Source: Cyathus striatus
Lineage: Eukaryota > Basidiomycota > Agaricomycetes > Agaricales > Nidulariaceae
NCBI GenBank assembly: GCA_025738555.1
Contig: JAOVFP010000022.1
Span: 2,046,001 to 2,110,000 of the forward strand
Direction: 5' to 3'
Length of the DNA stretch: 64,000 nt
Part shown: positions 1 through 12,450 of the stretch, one piece after another
Layout: each line of letters opens with the position of its first letter
Position numbering within the stretch: the first letter of the stretch is position 1
Program-made: the position numbers and the translations under genes
Notes under the pieces: model-generated
The model's input: only the letters and a program-made list of their open reading frames with translations
Database searches by the model: none
Told to the model about the DNA's origin: nothing

Positions 1-410
1 TACTTGGAGTATAAACCGATGATAGACCGCACAAAATTTGGGTCGGCCACATGTACTTCACAGTCCTTATTACAAGTTACTTGACGAATGGTTTTTATTT
101 TGGGTTCTCTTGATTTTCGTCCAGGTTATCGATAAGCAAGTCGGCGGTGTGTGAGACGATCGGACTTGGCGACTTGTCGTGAGGCACGACTGTGCGACCC
201 GGGCGGAAGCAAATATTGATCCCATTTGGTCTTTTATTTGTGCTTATTTATAATACAAGCTGATTATGTATGACAAGCCTAAAATTTAGCAATTCAGATT
301 TCTATTTTCAATTTAATAACTGAGCTTTATCGTTTATCGTCTCCCGTCTTCAGAGACTCGGCAGTCTCGTCAAAGCATAAGAACGGAAAACATATTGCTT
401 GTAGAATATC
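1..410. other. Upstream region of the WD40 gene
   Basis: No coding stretch is supported here. It is an AT-rich region followed by a short pyrimidine-rich stretch just before the first ATG of the WD40 gene, so it probably holds that gene's promoter and 5' UTR. I see no clear TATA box or other named element. Confidence 0.4.
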
Positions 411-1881
<1,471 letters not shown>

Positions 1882-2523
1882 GGTACCACTCCAAATGCTT
1901 AATTGCGATGCAATAAGCATCGTTGCGTGCGCTATCTATGCCACCTGTTGATCGTTGATGTGCGCATTCTGGCCTGCGCACTACCCACCACCCAGTCTAT
2001 TGGCACTACACTCAAAAGCTAGAGGTCCCCCTTTACCTCATGATGGACACAGTACACCATCACTTTCATTCTTTCCCCACCATTCTATATGTGTACTTTT
2101 CGGATCACCTTATTATGTTCATCTATTGTGTATATTTTAGAACTATCCTTGCATCTATAACTTTCAGGTGGTTGATGTATTTAATGTAACTGTTTTTTCT
2201 GTAATCTACGGTGCTTGTTGGGATCTTATCGCAAATACTCGTCATACTTAACTCAGAAGTAATGGCCCAATTGGCTTAGGGGGACGCAGGAACGTTAGGT
2301 TGTGTCGTAATACCGCTGAACTTGAACATGGAAACGGAATCTTTAATAACTACATAATTGGACATGCTTAGCAACGAAGACAACGATCATTCCAACCATA
2401 GTATTTAAGCTCCAAATTCTAATCCAGCGTATACAGTATTGAAAAGCCATAAGATAAAGTAGCTTAGAGTATAGAACCCCCTACAATATATATACATAGC
2501 TACTACAGAAATTGATTTACAAG
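1882..2523. other. Intergenic region between convergent genes
   Basis: This stretch lies downstream of the WD40 gene and downstream of the minus-strand secreted-protein gene. It is AT-rich from about 2090 on. No gene, RNA or repeat is supported. Confidence 0.4.
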
Positions 2524-3414
2524 CTAATACGACACAACGATGCGATAATTATCCGGTTGTGTGCTGATCTTCATTCCACTACTAATGACGAACTACAAAT
2601 TGGCAGGTACCACTTATTAGTTCTTCTGTAAAACAATGCGAAAGAGACGATCTTACCAGGGGGTTACTTCCAGTATCAGGAGAATTCATAAGCATAGCTA
2701 TATCACCCTGTTTAGTGCAAAATTGGTCGAAGCTAAAGGATATCAAAAACAATTCAGTCAACATGGCTGCACTGGCGGGACGAAGTAGTCGATTATTCAT
2801 GGAACCTACTCTGTAATACGAAAACCAGATACAATGTGAATTGGGGCCCAAAGCAAAGCACCGTCGTATCCTGTAGTAACCCCGCGTTCGATGAGAGTGC
2901 ATTTAATATCACCGGGGAGAAGATTTGAAAGTCCGTCGACATATGCCTGAAGAGTACCGAGAGGTGTCTGTAAAGTTGACCTGTTAGATTATTCAATTTC
3001 GCCGCTACATAAATTCCTTACCCCGTCACCGGCAGGCTGAATGCTATACGAGGACTGATCCTGGCCCTGCTCTTTGTTAGTTCTGAAGATATCGACAAGT
3101 CCAATAACCCCATCTTTAAAAATATCATATACAGCATCAGCGACGACATTTTGGACCACGGCATTTCCAGTTACTCCTCGAATTTTACCAGCCAGAGCCT
3201 GCCAGAACGATGCGAAGGCATCTGCAGCGGGATTTGCTTCGATATTACGAGAGTTGAAGACAGTGAAGTGAACAACGTTGAGAGCGCGAACGTCATATAT
3301 AGCCTCTGAGGATTCTTTCAACTTCTCAAAATTGTCAGAAGTAATAGGGCCACCCGCAACCATTTGGTTGAACGACATGGCGAGGGCGATAGTTGCGAAT
3401 AGAGAAAGCTTCAT
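2524..3414 (-). CDS. Small secreted protein, paralog 1, four exons
   Basis: The start ATG is at 3414 and begins a signal peptide (MKLSLFATIALAMSFNQMVA). Four exons fit: 3414-3022, 2967-2810, 2732-2657 and 2592-2524, with intron phases 0, 2 and 0, giving about 231 residues. Exon 2 encodes a block around TTGYDGALLWAPIHI, exon 3 a FDQFCT...NS.DTGSNPL block, and exon 4 ends in PDNYRIVVSY. I do not recognise the family. The gene structure is supported by comparison with the copy at 35443-37117, which has the same signal peptide pattern, the same intron positions and phases, and a 76-nt third exon in both. The protein is probably exported; its role is unknown. Confidence 0.75.
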
Positions 3415-4186
3415 ATCTGGTTACGAATTAAGAGCTGTGTGATGAAATAAAACACCAATGTTGGCATATGTGTTTTTATGCAGCTGCTCTTTGTGGGATT
3501 ACGAATCGGGCGACCGGCGATAATTTCGAGCCTATGGTTAGCGGACGGTGGTGTTGTTGGAAAGCTGTCAGCTAGATATGCTAGAACGCGAAGCACTTAA
3601 GTGGATCTTAACCTCTCTAAAAGACAATGCTTACAATTTCGATGGCTTAAACAAAGACGATGGGGCGCGTGATTACAGGTGACGCGACTTCGATGAGCGC
3701 TGTCATCATCATCAATTCCATGAAATGAAAACCATAACAACTATGGTAATCCTAGTCGTGTATTTATTGAATATGCAATGAATATATCGGGATTGTCATG
3801 GCTTTGAGACACCGCGAGACCTCTCACCGACTTAGAGTGACATAGTAGACTCCACTAACGCACAGGGACCAGGATGACTAACCTATACTGTAATCTGTTT
3901 GTAGTGTGTAAGTCCAGTTCTAAATTTCACAATATGTACTTGAGAAATCCGGTTGGAAACATTGGTAGAAACTGAGTTAGTTTTGAAGAGCAGCCTGAAA
4001 AAACTCTTGGTGATGATCTTAGTTTACGCAGTCAGTGCCGTGCCAGTGTTTAATGTGTGGCGTATTCAAACAACTGCAAATACTTACATAGTTATGGAAA
4101 GCCGGACAACCACGTTCGCCTATGCCAAAGTAATTGAGCTCCGACTTTCGGCTCCACGGCATCTCGCTTAGATTTTCGCTTAGGTG
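3415..4186. other. Upstream region of the secreted-protein gene
   Basis: This likely contains the promoter of the minus-strand secreted-protein gene. Short open frames occur on both strands but none has a recognisable domain or paralog in the window. I see nothing else I can name. Confidence 0.35.
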
Positions 4187-4284
4187 CCTGTTGTTCGGGC
4201 TAGATTTCGGTTGACGACTTCATCAGAACACGGTATATCTTAGTGTTAAACATTAAAATTAGAACAGACTACGACATCATAGAC
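4187..4284 (+). repeat. Left arm of 98-bp inverted repeat pair
   Basis: The sequence matches the reverse complement of 6871-6968 over its whole length with a few mismatches. Confidence 0.8.
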
Positions 4285-5929
4285 ATTTGGTCTTTATTAT
4301 ATGTTTATGATTCAATCGTTACGGTGGATAAATTAATAATAAGGACTTGAATCAATGACCATAATTAAAAACCCAATTCCTTATTCTAGTATAGGTATAC
4401 ATTTGTTCGTGCATAGCATTAACACTGAACGGTACTTCGAATTGACAGACTTGGGTTTCACGCTCAAAGATTACAGGTTAGTGTACAACAGTAAGCAAAC
4501 AGTAAGTGTCGAGTATCGACACGATAAGGCGCAGGTCACTGTGATGTCAATAGCAGCCTCATATTTTTCATGGTTGAGCTGTGCTGTGTCTTGAAGCACC
4601 ACTGGCAAACCTATCCGCTCTAAAACCAACAAATTTCTAATTAAATGTGTGGTAACTCAAGCTCCTCCATGGTTAGGCTGAATGTTGAGCTCTGTATCAT
4701 TACAGATCATTTACAGATATTGACTCAATTTTTTTCGATTTGAAACCTCAGATCAGTGCCTCCTATTGTTAGTAGTATTTCTATAGCAGATTGAGCGAAT
4801 ATTTGCATGGAGAAGATTGTGTGTAATGCATTGATGTATCGGAACTTTATAATAGATGTATTCCATGAACGTTCGAAAGTGATCAATTAATATTGAGACA
4901 CATGGTACAATCTTATTAGTCTGCATCCATGGTAAATGTAACGGATCATCGACCAAAATCAACTTCCACTTCGCAGCTAGTAGCTGTGAGTGGGGGCCGG
5001 GTGGTATATGTCTGCGAGTAGAATGGACCGAGATGATAGATCCATGAATGGTTTTTGTTATGTGTTGTATTTTTAGTGGTGGTTAGGGATGGAATGAATA
5101 CTTGTACTCCCTTTCCAGCTATATTCTCTCTAGCAGTAGAGTAAAATATGCTTTAATCAGCATTTCTCTGGATATACAGTAGACCTGACCCCATTGCTGC
5201 TGCAGCAAATATTACTGCTGTTGCCAATAATTTCTCTAACAGTTTCTATAATCTCTCTGACAGCTATGATAGTATCTTTTCCCTGTGTACATCGGTTATA
5301 TTTATGAGTAATTATAAATAATATCGGGATTTGAAGAGATAGCACTGCTGATGCAGCTCAGAATCAACCCCATATTATTCCTCTATGTTCTTCCTCTATG
5401 TACCCGCTGTCTCCTCCATCGCTTTCCCCACTTACTCTTTGCAATATTCACGTCTGCCCGTAGCCTTCTAACGAACACAAACACAATCCGAAATAAATTA
5501 ACTCATGCTGTTCGTATCTCCATCTCCATTTCCACACTTTCACATCCTTAGTAAAAATTCCGGTGTGCCCTGCAATTAGCTGCTTGAGGTTGCACATGTG
5601 GTCCCAGCCCATATGTACGGAACATCGACCTGGAGTTGCAGGAGGGTATCCATTGGACTTTGAGATACAAATACGTGCCTAACAGTGTGAACAGAGAGAA
5701 ATCAGTATGAGCAAGTTGACCTCACAGTACCTACAGCCTGTGAAGTACCCGTTTGCAAATATATGCATTAAAACATTAGTGTAGGTAGTAGTCTGTGCAT
5801 GAAATAAATGGTTTAAAGCGCCTGCACTTTACATCTATTCTCCAAGCTTCCCTTAATATTTAACATGCTTTATCTCAGTAAAAACTTTGGAAAAAAACCC
5901 CACTCTCTGTTTCAGTACTCTAATTATGA

Positions 5930-6560
5930 TTTAAGGCACTCCTCTTCGTGACATTACTCCAAAATTTGTTTCAATTGATTCCTACTTCATCTCAAACATT
6001 ACACTTCGTCCTTATGCTCCTAACCTCGCTTCAGACACCCACCCACATCGTATCGATGCTCCTATCTTCGTTACAATCCACTATGCTTCATATCTAAGCT
6101 TGTTACTTCGTTTCTAGGCTGTAGACTTTGTTCCCTTGTTCCCTACCTTGTGTCAGTGCTCTGTGCTTCGTTTTTGTGCATCCTACTTCATCTCTGTGAT
6201 ATATACTTCGTTTTTGTACTCCTCACCTTATTTCTGTGCTCTACACTTCGTGTCTGTGCTCCCCAACAATCTGTTCTCTATGCTTCACCTCTGTGCATCC
6301 TAGCACTGCATCTCAGTGCTATACATTTCTGCTCTGTGCTCCCCACCTAATTTCTGTGCTCTACACTGTGTTTATGTGCCTGCTTCTTCATCTCTGCGAC
6401 CCCACCTCCTTTCTGTGCTCCGTTCTTCGGCTCAGTGTTCCTTACTTCGTCTCTGTGCTCAGTAATTCGTTTCTGTGCTGTATCAGTGCTCCTTTAATCG
6501 TTTATTCACTCCCTCCTCAGGATTCTTCTCTGTGTTCTCTACTTTGCCTCTGTGCATCCT
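5930..6560. repeat. Degenerate minisatellite, CTTCGTTTCTGTGCTC-like units
   Basis: Units resembling TACTTCGTTTCTGTGCTCC recur many times with drift in length and sequence, densest at about 6110-6500. The array gives Leu/Cys/Ser-rich open frames on the plus strand (for example 6236-6700), which are best read as translated repeat. Confidence 0.65.
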
Positions 6561-6750
6561 GCTTGATGTCAAGTGCCTACATGGTTCTCAACTTTGCTTC
6601 AGGCTCCCATATATTGTATCATTGCTCCAATGTTCATTTCAGCTATCCATTCGTTGACATTTCAAGACCTACCTATGTCTCAATATTCTTAAATTCGTAA
6701 CAATGATTGAAGACACGCTGCATTACATACGTTGTATTGTCACTCAAATG

Positions 6751-6793
6751 TGTTAAATACCGCTAAGTCACAGTGACTTAGCGGTATTTAACA
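6751..6793. repeat. Perfect 21-bp palindrome with one-base spacer
   Basis: Left arm 6751-6771 (TGTTAAATACCGCTAAGTCAC) and right arm 6773-6793 are exact reverse complements separated by a single A. It can form a long hairpin or cruciform. It may be two transposon ends joined head to head, but no matching element is visible. Confidence 0.9.
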
Positions 6794-6870
6794 AAACGTT
6801 GCTTTCGAAATTGGGTTATTAATTATTCATTTTTCTACTGTGACAATGGCACAATAATGACATACTTAGT

Positions 6871-6968
6871 GTCTATGCTGTCGTAATCTGCTCTAATTTT
6901 AATGTTTAACACTAAGATATACTGTGTTCTGATTAAGTCATCAACCGAAATCTAGCCTGAACAACAGG
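6871..6968 (-). repeat. Right arm of 98-bp inverted repeat pair
   Basis: The sequence matches the reverse complement of 4187-4284. It lies just outside the palindrome at 6751-6793. Confidence 0.8.
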
Positions 6969-7119
6969 TGTGTAAGGAATAATCCACCAGTGGCTTCGAT
7001 TCTGATTGATCGCTGTCGGTAAGCACCGGGGGGTTGCAATGTTTCGTTACCGGGAGCTTGATTGAGTGCACTTGGGATCATAAAGCATGTACTGTGATCA
7101 ATGGAACTTGTATTTGAAA

Positions 7120-8413
7120 TCAATGGTACGAAATCAATTACTCTGAAATCAATGAATGAAATCAATTGTATGAAATCCACTACTCTGAAATCAATGAGAG
7201 ATCAATCAATTAATTACATTAAGTAGAAATCAATCCCAGCTCAATCTAAAATCATTAGAAATCATTAGAGTGAAATCAATGACAATTAATAAAGAAATCA
7301 ATGAGAAATCAGTTAAAAATCAATGAATAACTCGAAATTGTTAGGTACCCAACTACAGGATATACTAAATACTAGGGTGGTTAACTATATACATATACTT
7401 ACTTTATCTACTAGACCATTAGTCCTTTTCTAACAAGCAAACTTTACTCTATATTACACATACCTGGAGAGCGAAATCAATGTTGAAATCAATCATTTGT
7501 ACTTAGTTTAAATTACATTTCAAAGTGAAATCATTGTTGAAATCAATCCTTTTGGACTTTGTAATATTATTGGTACAAGTTTGAAATCATTGGAGAGATC
7601 AATGTAAATTTCAAGGGTAATCAATGTGAAACAAATGCGAAAATCAATGTTATATAATATGGAAATCATTGCTGAAATCAATGCTAAATTTAATGTTATT
7701 TCAATACTTGTTTTATATTTATTTTCATCATACATAAATGTACATATTATGTATAAGTGTTATAATAGTAATAATCCTACAGCTTAGAAAACTCGGTCAC
7801 GTGATTTCATCGTTCTACCATTCTTGAAACTAGTGCACCTCTGTGAAGGCTATAGAATAGAATGAAATAATATATCGATTTTAGTAATGATTTCCCATTG
7901 ATTTTCACATTTATTTCCCATTTATTTCCCTTGAAATTTACATTGATCTCTCCAATGATTTCAAACTTGTACCAATAATATTACAAAGTCCAAAAGGATT
8001 GATTTCAACAATGATTTCACTTTGAAATGTAATTTAAACTAAGTACAAATGATTGATTTCAACATTGATTTCGCTCTCCAGGTATGTGTAATATAGAGTA
8101 AAGTTTGCTTGTTAGAAAAGGACTAATGGTCTAGTAGATAAAGTAAGTATATGTATATAGTTAACCACCCTAGTATTTAGTATATCCTGTAGTTGGGTAC
8201 CTAACAATTTCGAGTTATTCATTGATTTTTAACTGATTTCTCATTGATTTCTTTATTAATTGTCATTGATTTCACTCTAATGATTTTTAATGATTTCAGA
8301 TTGAGCTGGGATTGATTTCTACTTAATGTAATTAATTGATTGATCTCTCATTGATTTCATACATTGATTTATTTCATTGATTTCAGAGTAGTGGATTTCA
8401 TACCATTGATTTC
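7120..8413. repeat. Fold-back repeat built of GAAATCAAT units
   Basis: Two arms, roughly 7120-7617 and 7928-8413, are inverted copies about 490 bp long, nearly identical in their inner two thirds and with shuffled units at the outer ends. They flank a loop of about 310 bp. Much of each arm is irregular repetition of GAAATCAAT (ATTGATTTC on the other arm) around a unique core containing GGTACCCAACTACAGGATAT. No protein is encoded. The right arm abuts the LTR of Gypsy-1 at 8419. Transcription of either strand would give a very long hairpin RNA. Confidence 0.85.
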
Positions 8414-8418
8414 GCGAA

Positions 8419-9022
8419 TGTTACGATCCGAGCTGGTCTCGTGATGTCTTCTTGGTCTTGTGATATAATAATCACGTGACTTGTCACTACACTCGTAAGT
8501 CGTATGACGAAGTCAAAGTCTAAACAGTTATAACATAAGTTATACACTAATGGACTTAGCGGCGTCTTCACAGTAACACTTGAAGAGCGGATATGAAGTA
8601 GCAGTGTTCTGGGTCTGAGGGGTTCTCGAAGAGGATAGAGGGGATTAGCCAGCTATATTGGAAGATAGCTAAACTAAGATCAAGCTGAAGAAGCTTGATC
8701 GGAATACATGTGCTATTTATACAAAAGAAGCGTGGTCCGTGCGAGTAAAGAGATGTAGCTATAAATAAGTCCATGACTTGCCATGACTCGGCAGAGGTCT
8801 ATAAATAGAATGTGCAGTAATGCGCAGTAGTATCAGTAAGCGAGTCCGAGGAGATAAGAGAAGTCCATGCTCGTAGTATGACAAACCAGAGGAGCGGGGT
8901 CAGGGATGATGAGTAAGTATGTAGTTATAAATAGAGAGGGATCAGTAAGCAGAAAGATATAAATAGAAGTATCACGTGAAAAAGAGGGGGTCTGGCGGGG
9001 TTGAGATGGAAAAAGTGTAACA
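8419..9022 (-). repeat. Gypsy-1 3' LTR
   Basis: Direct repeat of 16173-16776, 604 bp, with TGTTACG...GTGTAACA ends on the plus strand. On the minus strand it is preceded by a purine run (AAAGGGGGTAA at about 9023-9033), the expected polypurine tract next to a 3' LTR. Confidence 0.92.
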
Positions 9023-9039
9023 TTACCCCCTTTGTACAA

Positions 9040-10477
9040 TCAAACGTCCTCTTTTGATGCATACCATCCTTCGTCATTGTCGGGTACGTTCCATTCCCCG
9101 GTTTCGGCGGCTTTGGCTGCTTCGTCAGCATTCACCTGATCCTCAAGTTCCGTGAGGACATTCCATGAGTTGATCTGATACTGCGGCCAGTTGCCCCAGT
9201 TGTTGTCGTTGGGTGGTGGGGTCGAGTTGGGGCCGTAGTGGCAGTCGGCTGGGGCGTGACCTGCGCAAGGCCATCCACACGTCTGACAGACATATTTCTT
9301 GCATTGGAACGGGGAGTGATGAGGGGCATGAAGGCGGCAGAAGGGGCATACGTGGTGGCGGCATTGGAGGCGATCGTGGTGTTTGCTGCGGCATAATGGG
9401 CAGCGGCGACGGGTGTTTCGGAGAGGAAGGTTCTCGATGATGAGGGCCTTCTGCATGTTTCGAGTGGTCTGAGAAGTGGGTCTTCGGGTACACGGGTGTG
9501 CCTGTCGATAGGCACAACGCCAGGTTTTCTCACGTTCCTGGCGACGAAAGGAACGAAAGAGTTCCAGATCGTAGGCGGGGATGTGGTACCATTTGCCGGG
9601 ATTATGTTGGCAGAGGGGTTTGATGGTGGGAGGGGTGTTAGGGAAGACGGGGGGCTTGGTGGCGGGGGGTGTAGAGTGACTTCGTAAAGGGGCGCTGTTT
9701 TCCTGATCATGACTGTCGTCCAGTGGAGCATGGTGTCCAGTAGTTTGTTGAAGAACTGGCGTAGTTGGTCGGGGTGAATCTGGCGGAGAGGGGGACGCGG
9801 GGGTAAGAAGCGGTGGAGGGGAGGAGGGGGGTAAATTGCTGTGGGTGGTGGTAGGTGGATATGCTGGGGGTGCCGTTGGGGTTCGGGGTTGGATGGTCGG
9901 GGGTACTGGGCGTAGACATAATGTTGGTGGTTGTGGGCAAGGGTGCGGCCGTGGTCGAGAGGTGGGATGCGGAGGGTTTCTATTCCTACACAGCCGGGGG
10001 AACTTCGATGTTGTGTACCGCAGAATCCTTGGGGAAGGTCAATCAGTTGGACGTAGTCAAAAAGACGGAGTTGGATGAGTAAGTCAGCAATATGTTCGAG
10101 GTTATATTTGGGGACAGATGGGTCTCGGGTTTTGCCGGTGACAATTTGGGCAAAACAATCCATAGCGAGGATAAATAACTGCACGAAGCAGTGGGAGACT
10201 CCGTGGGGGGCGATGTACTGGAGGAAGGCGATCATTTGGAGGGGTGTTTCGGGCACACCAGAGGGCTTTGGCGAGGTGAATTTCATGGGGGTGGCGGATG
10301 CGTTGTCGGGATGGCAGGGACGGATCCTGGCCAGTTGAGGTGGTGGAGGCCGGTGTGGAAGGTCTGGGCGGGAAGTTCATTGGTGGTGGTGGCTGGGATT
10401 TCGATGCGGAGGTCGGTCGGGGGTGTGTTGGTCGAGTTGGGGGCGGCGGAGGTGGCAGGTGCAGAAGTAGAAGGCAT
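9040..10477 (-). pseudogene. Gypsy-1 ORF3, zinc-knuckle protein after the chromodomain
   Basis: An ATG at 10477 opens a Pro/Thr-rich segment. After frame breaks it continues through a helical segment around 10286-10020, a Pro-rich stretch and a Cys/His-rich end at 9456-9150. That end carries CPLCRSKHHDRLQC (CX2CX4HX4C), a less regular middle repeat, and CQTCGWPCAGHAPADC (CX2CX6HX4C). At least two frameshifts interrupt it. The position, 3' of integrase and chromodomain, is where env or accessory genes sit in other LTR elements. Gypsy-2 has an ORF in the same place with the same pair of knuckle types. The function is unknown; nucleic-acid binding is inferred from the knuckles. Confidence 0.65.
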
Positions 10478-10539
10478 GTTGTATTGGTGTGTAGAAGAGC
10501 AGGTTTCTGGTTTTTCAGGGTAACTTGGCCTTCTTTTTA

Positions 10540-10917
10540 TAGGTTTTCAAAAGGTCTTCGGCATTTTCCAGAGCGTCTTCGTTTACCCATTCATCGGCGG
10601 AGAAGGGTATCCTTTCCATGAGATGAGGAAGATTGTACCCTTCTTTTGCTTCTTGTGTGCTTTGATCGCTTCTATTTCCCATTCTTCTTCATCATCAATG
10701 AGATCTGGGGGTGGTTCCAAGTAATTGGGTCGTGTTCATCGTTCTCGACGTATGGGTGTTAGAAGGGATCGGTGGAATACTGGGTGGATCTGGCCCCAAC
10801 GCTTTGGTAATTGGAGTTTGTACACGAGTTTTGATCGGACTTCTTGGATCGGGAATGGTCCTTCTCTTCGAGGGGCAAACTTCTTGGTGGGGTATGCTAT
10901 TTTGAGGTTGGTTGATT
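10540..10917 (-). pseudogene. Gypsy-1 integrase tail and chromodomain
   Basis: In changing frames this stretch encodes a segment like LKIAYPTKKFAPRREGPF and an HPVF-like block, then EEEWEIEAIKAHKKQKKG and ISWKGYPSP. This is the GPY/F region followed by a chromodomain, as in chromoviruses, where it directs integration to marked chromatin. Frameshifts separate it from the integrase frame that closes at 10918. Confidence 0.7.
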
Positions 10918-12033
10918 CTAGCCATACTTTTGTCCTTCTTTGAGTGGGCGGAGATCTTTCTTGTTCCGGAGCATTACTTGTTGTCGTGCGAGTTCGTGTA
11001 AGGCTTGTGCTTCTTTCCTAAGTTGGTTTAATGCTTTGAGTCGTTCTTGGACTTGCAGAATCTTTGATCGGGAGAAGACTTCTGGAAGTGCAACGGGGTC
11101 GTATCCCATAATTAGGTAGAAGGGGGAATTCTTCGTGGTGGAATGATATCGGGAGTTGATGGCGAACTCGGCGGAAGAGAGGTATTTGTTCCAGTCGTAT
11201 TGTCTCATGGCGCAGACACATCGGAGGTATACTTCTATTTCTTGGTTCATGCGTTCAGTTTGTCCATCGGTTTGTGGGTGATACGCAGTGCTTCCTTTCC
11301 ATTTGACATCTAAGTGTCGTATCATTTCTTGGAAGGCTTCAGCGGTGATCTTGGGGTCTCTGTCGGAGATGATGGAATCGGGTAATCCAAATCTTCGGTA
11401 TACTGTATCGAGTAATAATTGGGCGACTCCTAATGCGGTGAGTCCTTTCTTATGGCAAGATTCGAATATTACCCCCTTTGTAGATCCATGGTCGACCATG
11501 ACAAATATGGAGTCGTATCCATCAGAGGAGGGTAAATCAGTGATCCAGTCGCATGAGATCTGGGAGAATGGTCGGGTATCAGCAGGTGCAGCGATCGGCA
11601 TTAGGGGTGGTTTTCCTTTCCGGTTGTATTTTGATTGTTGGCAGATGGCACATCCCTCAACATAGTTCTTGATGAAGATGCCCATACTCGGCCACCAGTA
11701 GTGATTTTTTACAGCTAGTTCGGTGTTGTGGGGTCCTGGGTGTCCTGCAGCGGTGGTGTCATGGTATTTTCGTACTATTTCTTGTTGTAATTCCTTGTTT
11801 GGTGGTACATAACAATGGCCTCGGTAGTAGAGAAGGCCGTCTTCTTCGTGCCAATCATTCGCGGCGTTCTTGATAAGTGACAGTTGTCCGGGTTGTTTCA
11901 TGATGGAAATGGCGTCTTGTGCGTGATGGTCGGTGGAGAGAGCTGTTTCGAATTGTCTTTTTAGTTCGGTATCAATAAGATTGACAGGGATATCCAATGA
12001 ATCAGTCAAGGGAAATAGGTGCGCTGGTAGCAT
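10918..12033 (-). CDS. Gypsy-1 integrase (part of pol)
   Basis: A 371-residue open stretch holds the HHCC zinc-binding region (YHDTTAAGHPGPHN with CAICQQ) and the DDE core: the first Asp in [21 protein letters not shown], the second in IISDRDPKI, and the Glu in HPQTDGQTERMNQE. It would insert element cDNA into the host genome. It is part of a polyprotein, so its apparent start is not a real initiation site. The catalytic triad looks intact even though the RT upstream does not. Confidence 0.88.
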   Translation of the reverse strand: MLPAHLFPLTDSLDIPVNLIDTELKRQFETALSTDHHAQDAISIMKQPGQLSLIKNAANDWHEEDGLLYYRGHCYVPPNKELQQEIVRKYHDTTAAGHPGPHNTELAVKNHYWWPSMGIFIKNYVEGCAICQQSKYNRKGKPPLMPIAAPADTRPFSQISCDWITDLPSSDGYDSIFVMVDHGSTKGVIFESCHKKGLTALGVAQLLLDTVYRRFGLPDSIISDRDPKITAEAFQEMIRHLDVKWKGSTAYHPQTDGQTERMNQEIEVYLRCVCAMRQYDWNKYLSSAEFAINSRYHSTTKNSPFYLIMGYDPVALPEVFSRSKILQVQERLKALNQLRKEAQALHELARQQVMLRNKKDLRPLKEGQKYG

Positions 12034-12450
12034 CGTGATTTGTTTGTTGTCGTTATCTTCCTTGGGGATATAGTCGGGTCTTCGTGATAGAGCGTCGGCG
12101 GCAATTAGATTCTTTCCGGGTTTGTGGCGAAGTTCATAATGGAATTGTGATAAAAAGAGATACCATCGGGCTTGTTGTCTTGTCAGATCTTCGGGTTTTC
12201 TCCAATATCCGAGATTGCGATGATCGGACCAAATGATGATCTTGTGGGGTGTTCCGATAAGAAGATGTTTCCATTCTTTGAGTCCGCGTATAACTCCGAG
12301 GAGTTCTCTGTCGTAGATTTCGTAGTTGCGTTCTGTTTCTGTAAATGTGTGGGAAGAGAAACCACAAGGGTGTAATTTTCCATCAGGTCCTTTCTGATTG
12401 AGTACTGCTCCACATGCATATTTGGAGGCATCCGTTTCGAGTTCGAAGGG
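12020..12450 (-). pseudogene. Gypsy-1 RNase H domain
   Basis: In a frame shifted from the RT, the minus strand encodes ETDASKYACGAVLNQ, a HTFTETERNYEIYDRE block and IIIWSDHRNLGYW, the signature blocks of Ty3/Gypsy RNase H. An indel near 12450 separates it from the RT frame. Confidence 0.75.

Larger units (their letters stand above)
4187..6968. mobile_element. Candidate DNA element bounded by 98-bp inverted repeats
   Basis: The segment is bounded by imperfect inverted repeats of 98 bp: 4187-4284 (starting CCTGTTGTTCGGGCTAGATT) and 6871-6968 (ending in the reverse complement). They differ at only a few positions, mostly transitions. No transposase-like frame is visible inside; the interior holds a T/C-rich degenerate minisatellite and a perfect palindrome. 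I could not identify a target-site duplication: the left flank ends AGGTG and the right flank begins TGTGT. It could be a non-autonomous DNA transposon or two opposed copies of a smaller repeat. Confidence 0.4.

Noticed and set aside
6236..6700. 154-residue Leu/Cys-rich plus-strand frame
   Set aside because: It is translated minisatellite and shows no conserved domain.
7120..8413. Possible CRISPR-like array of GAAATCAAT units
   Set aside because: Units are short, irregularly spaced and arranged as an inverted pair in a eukaryotic genome; there are no regular spacers and no cas genes.
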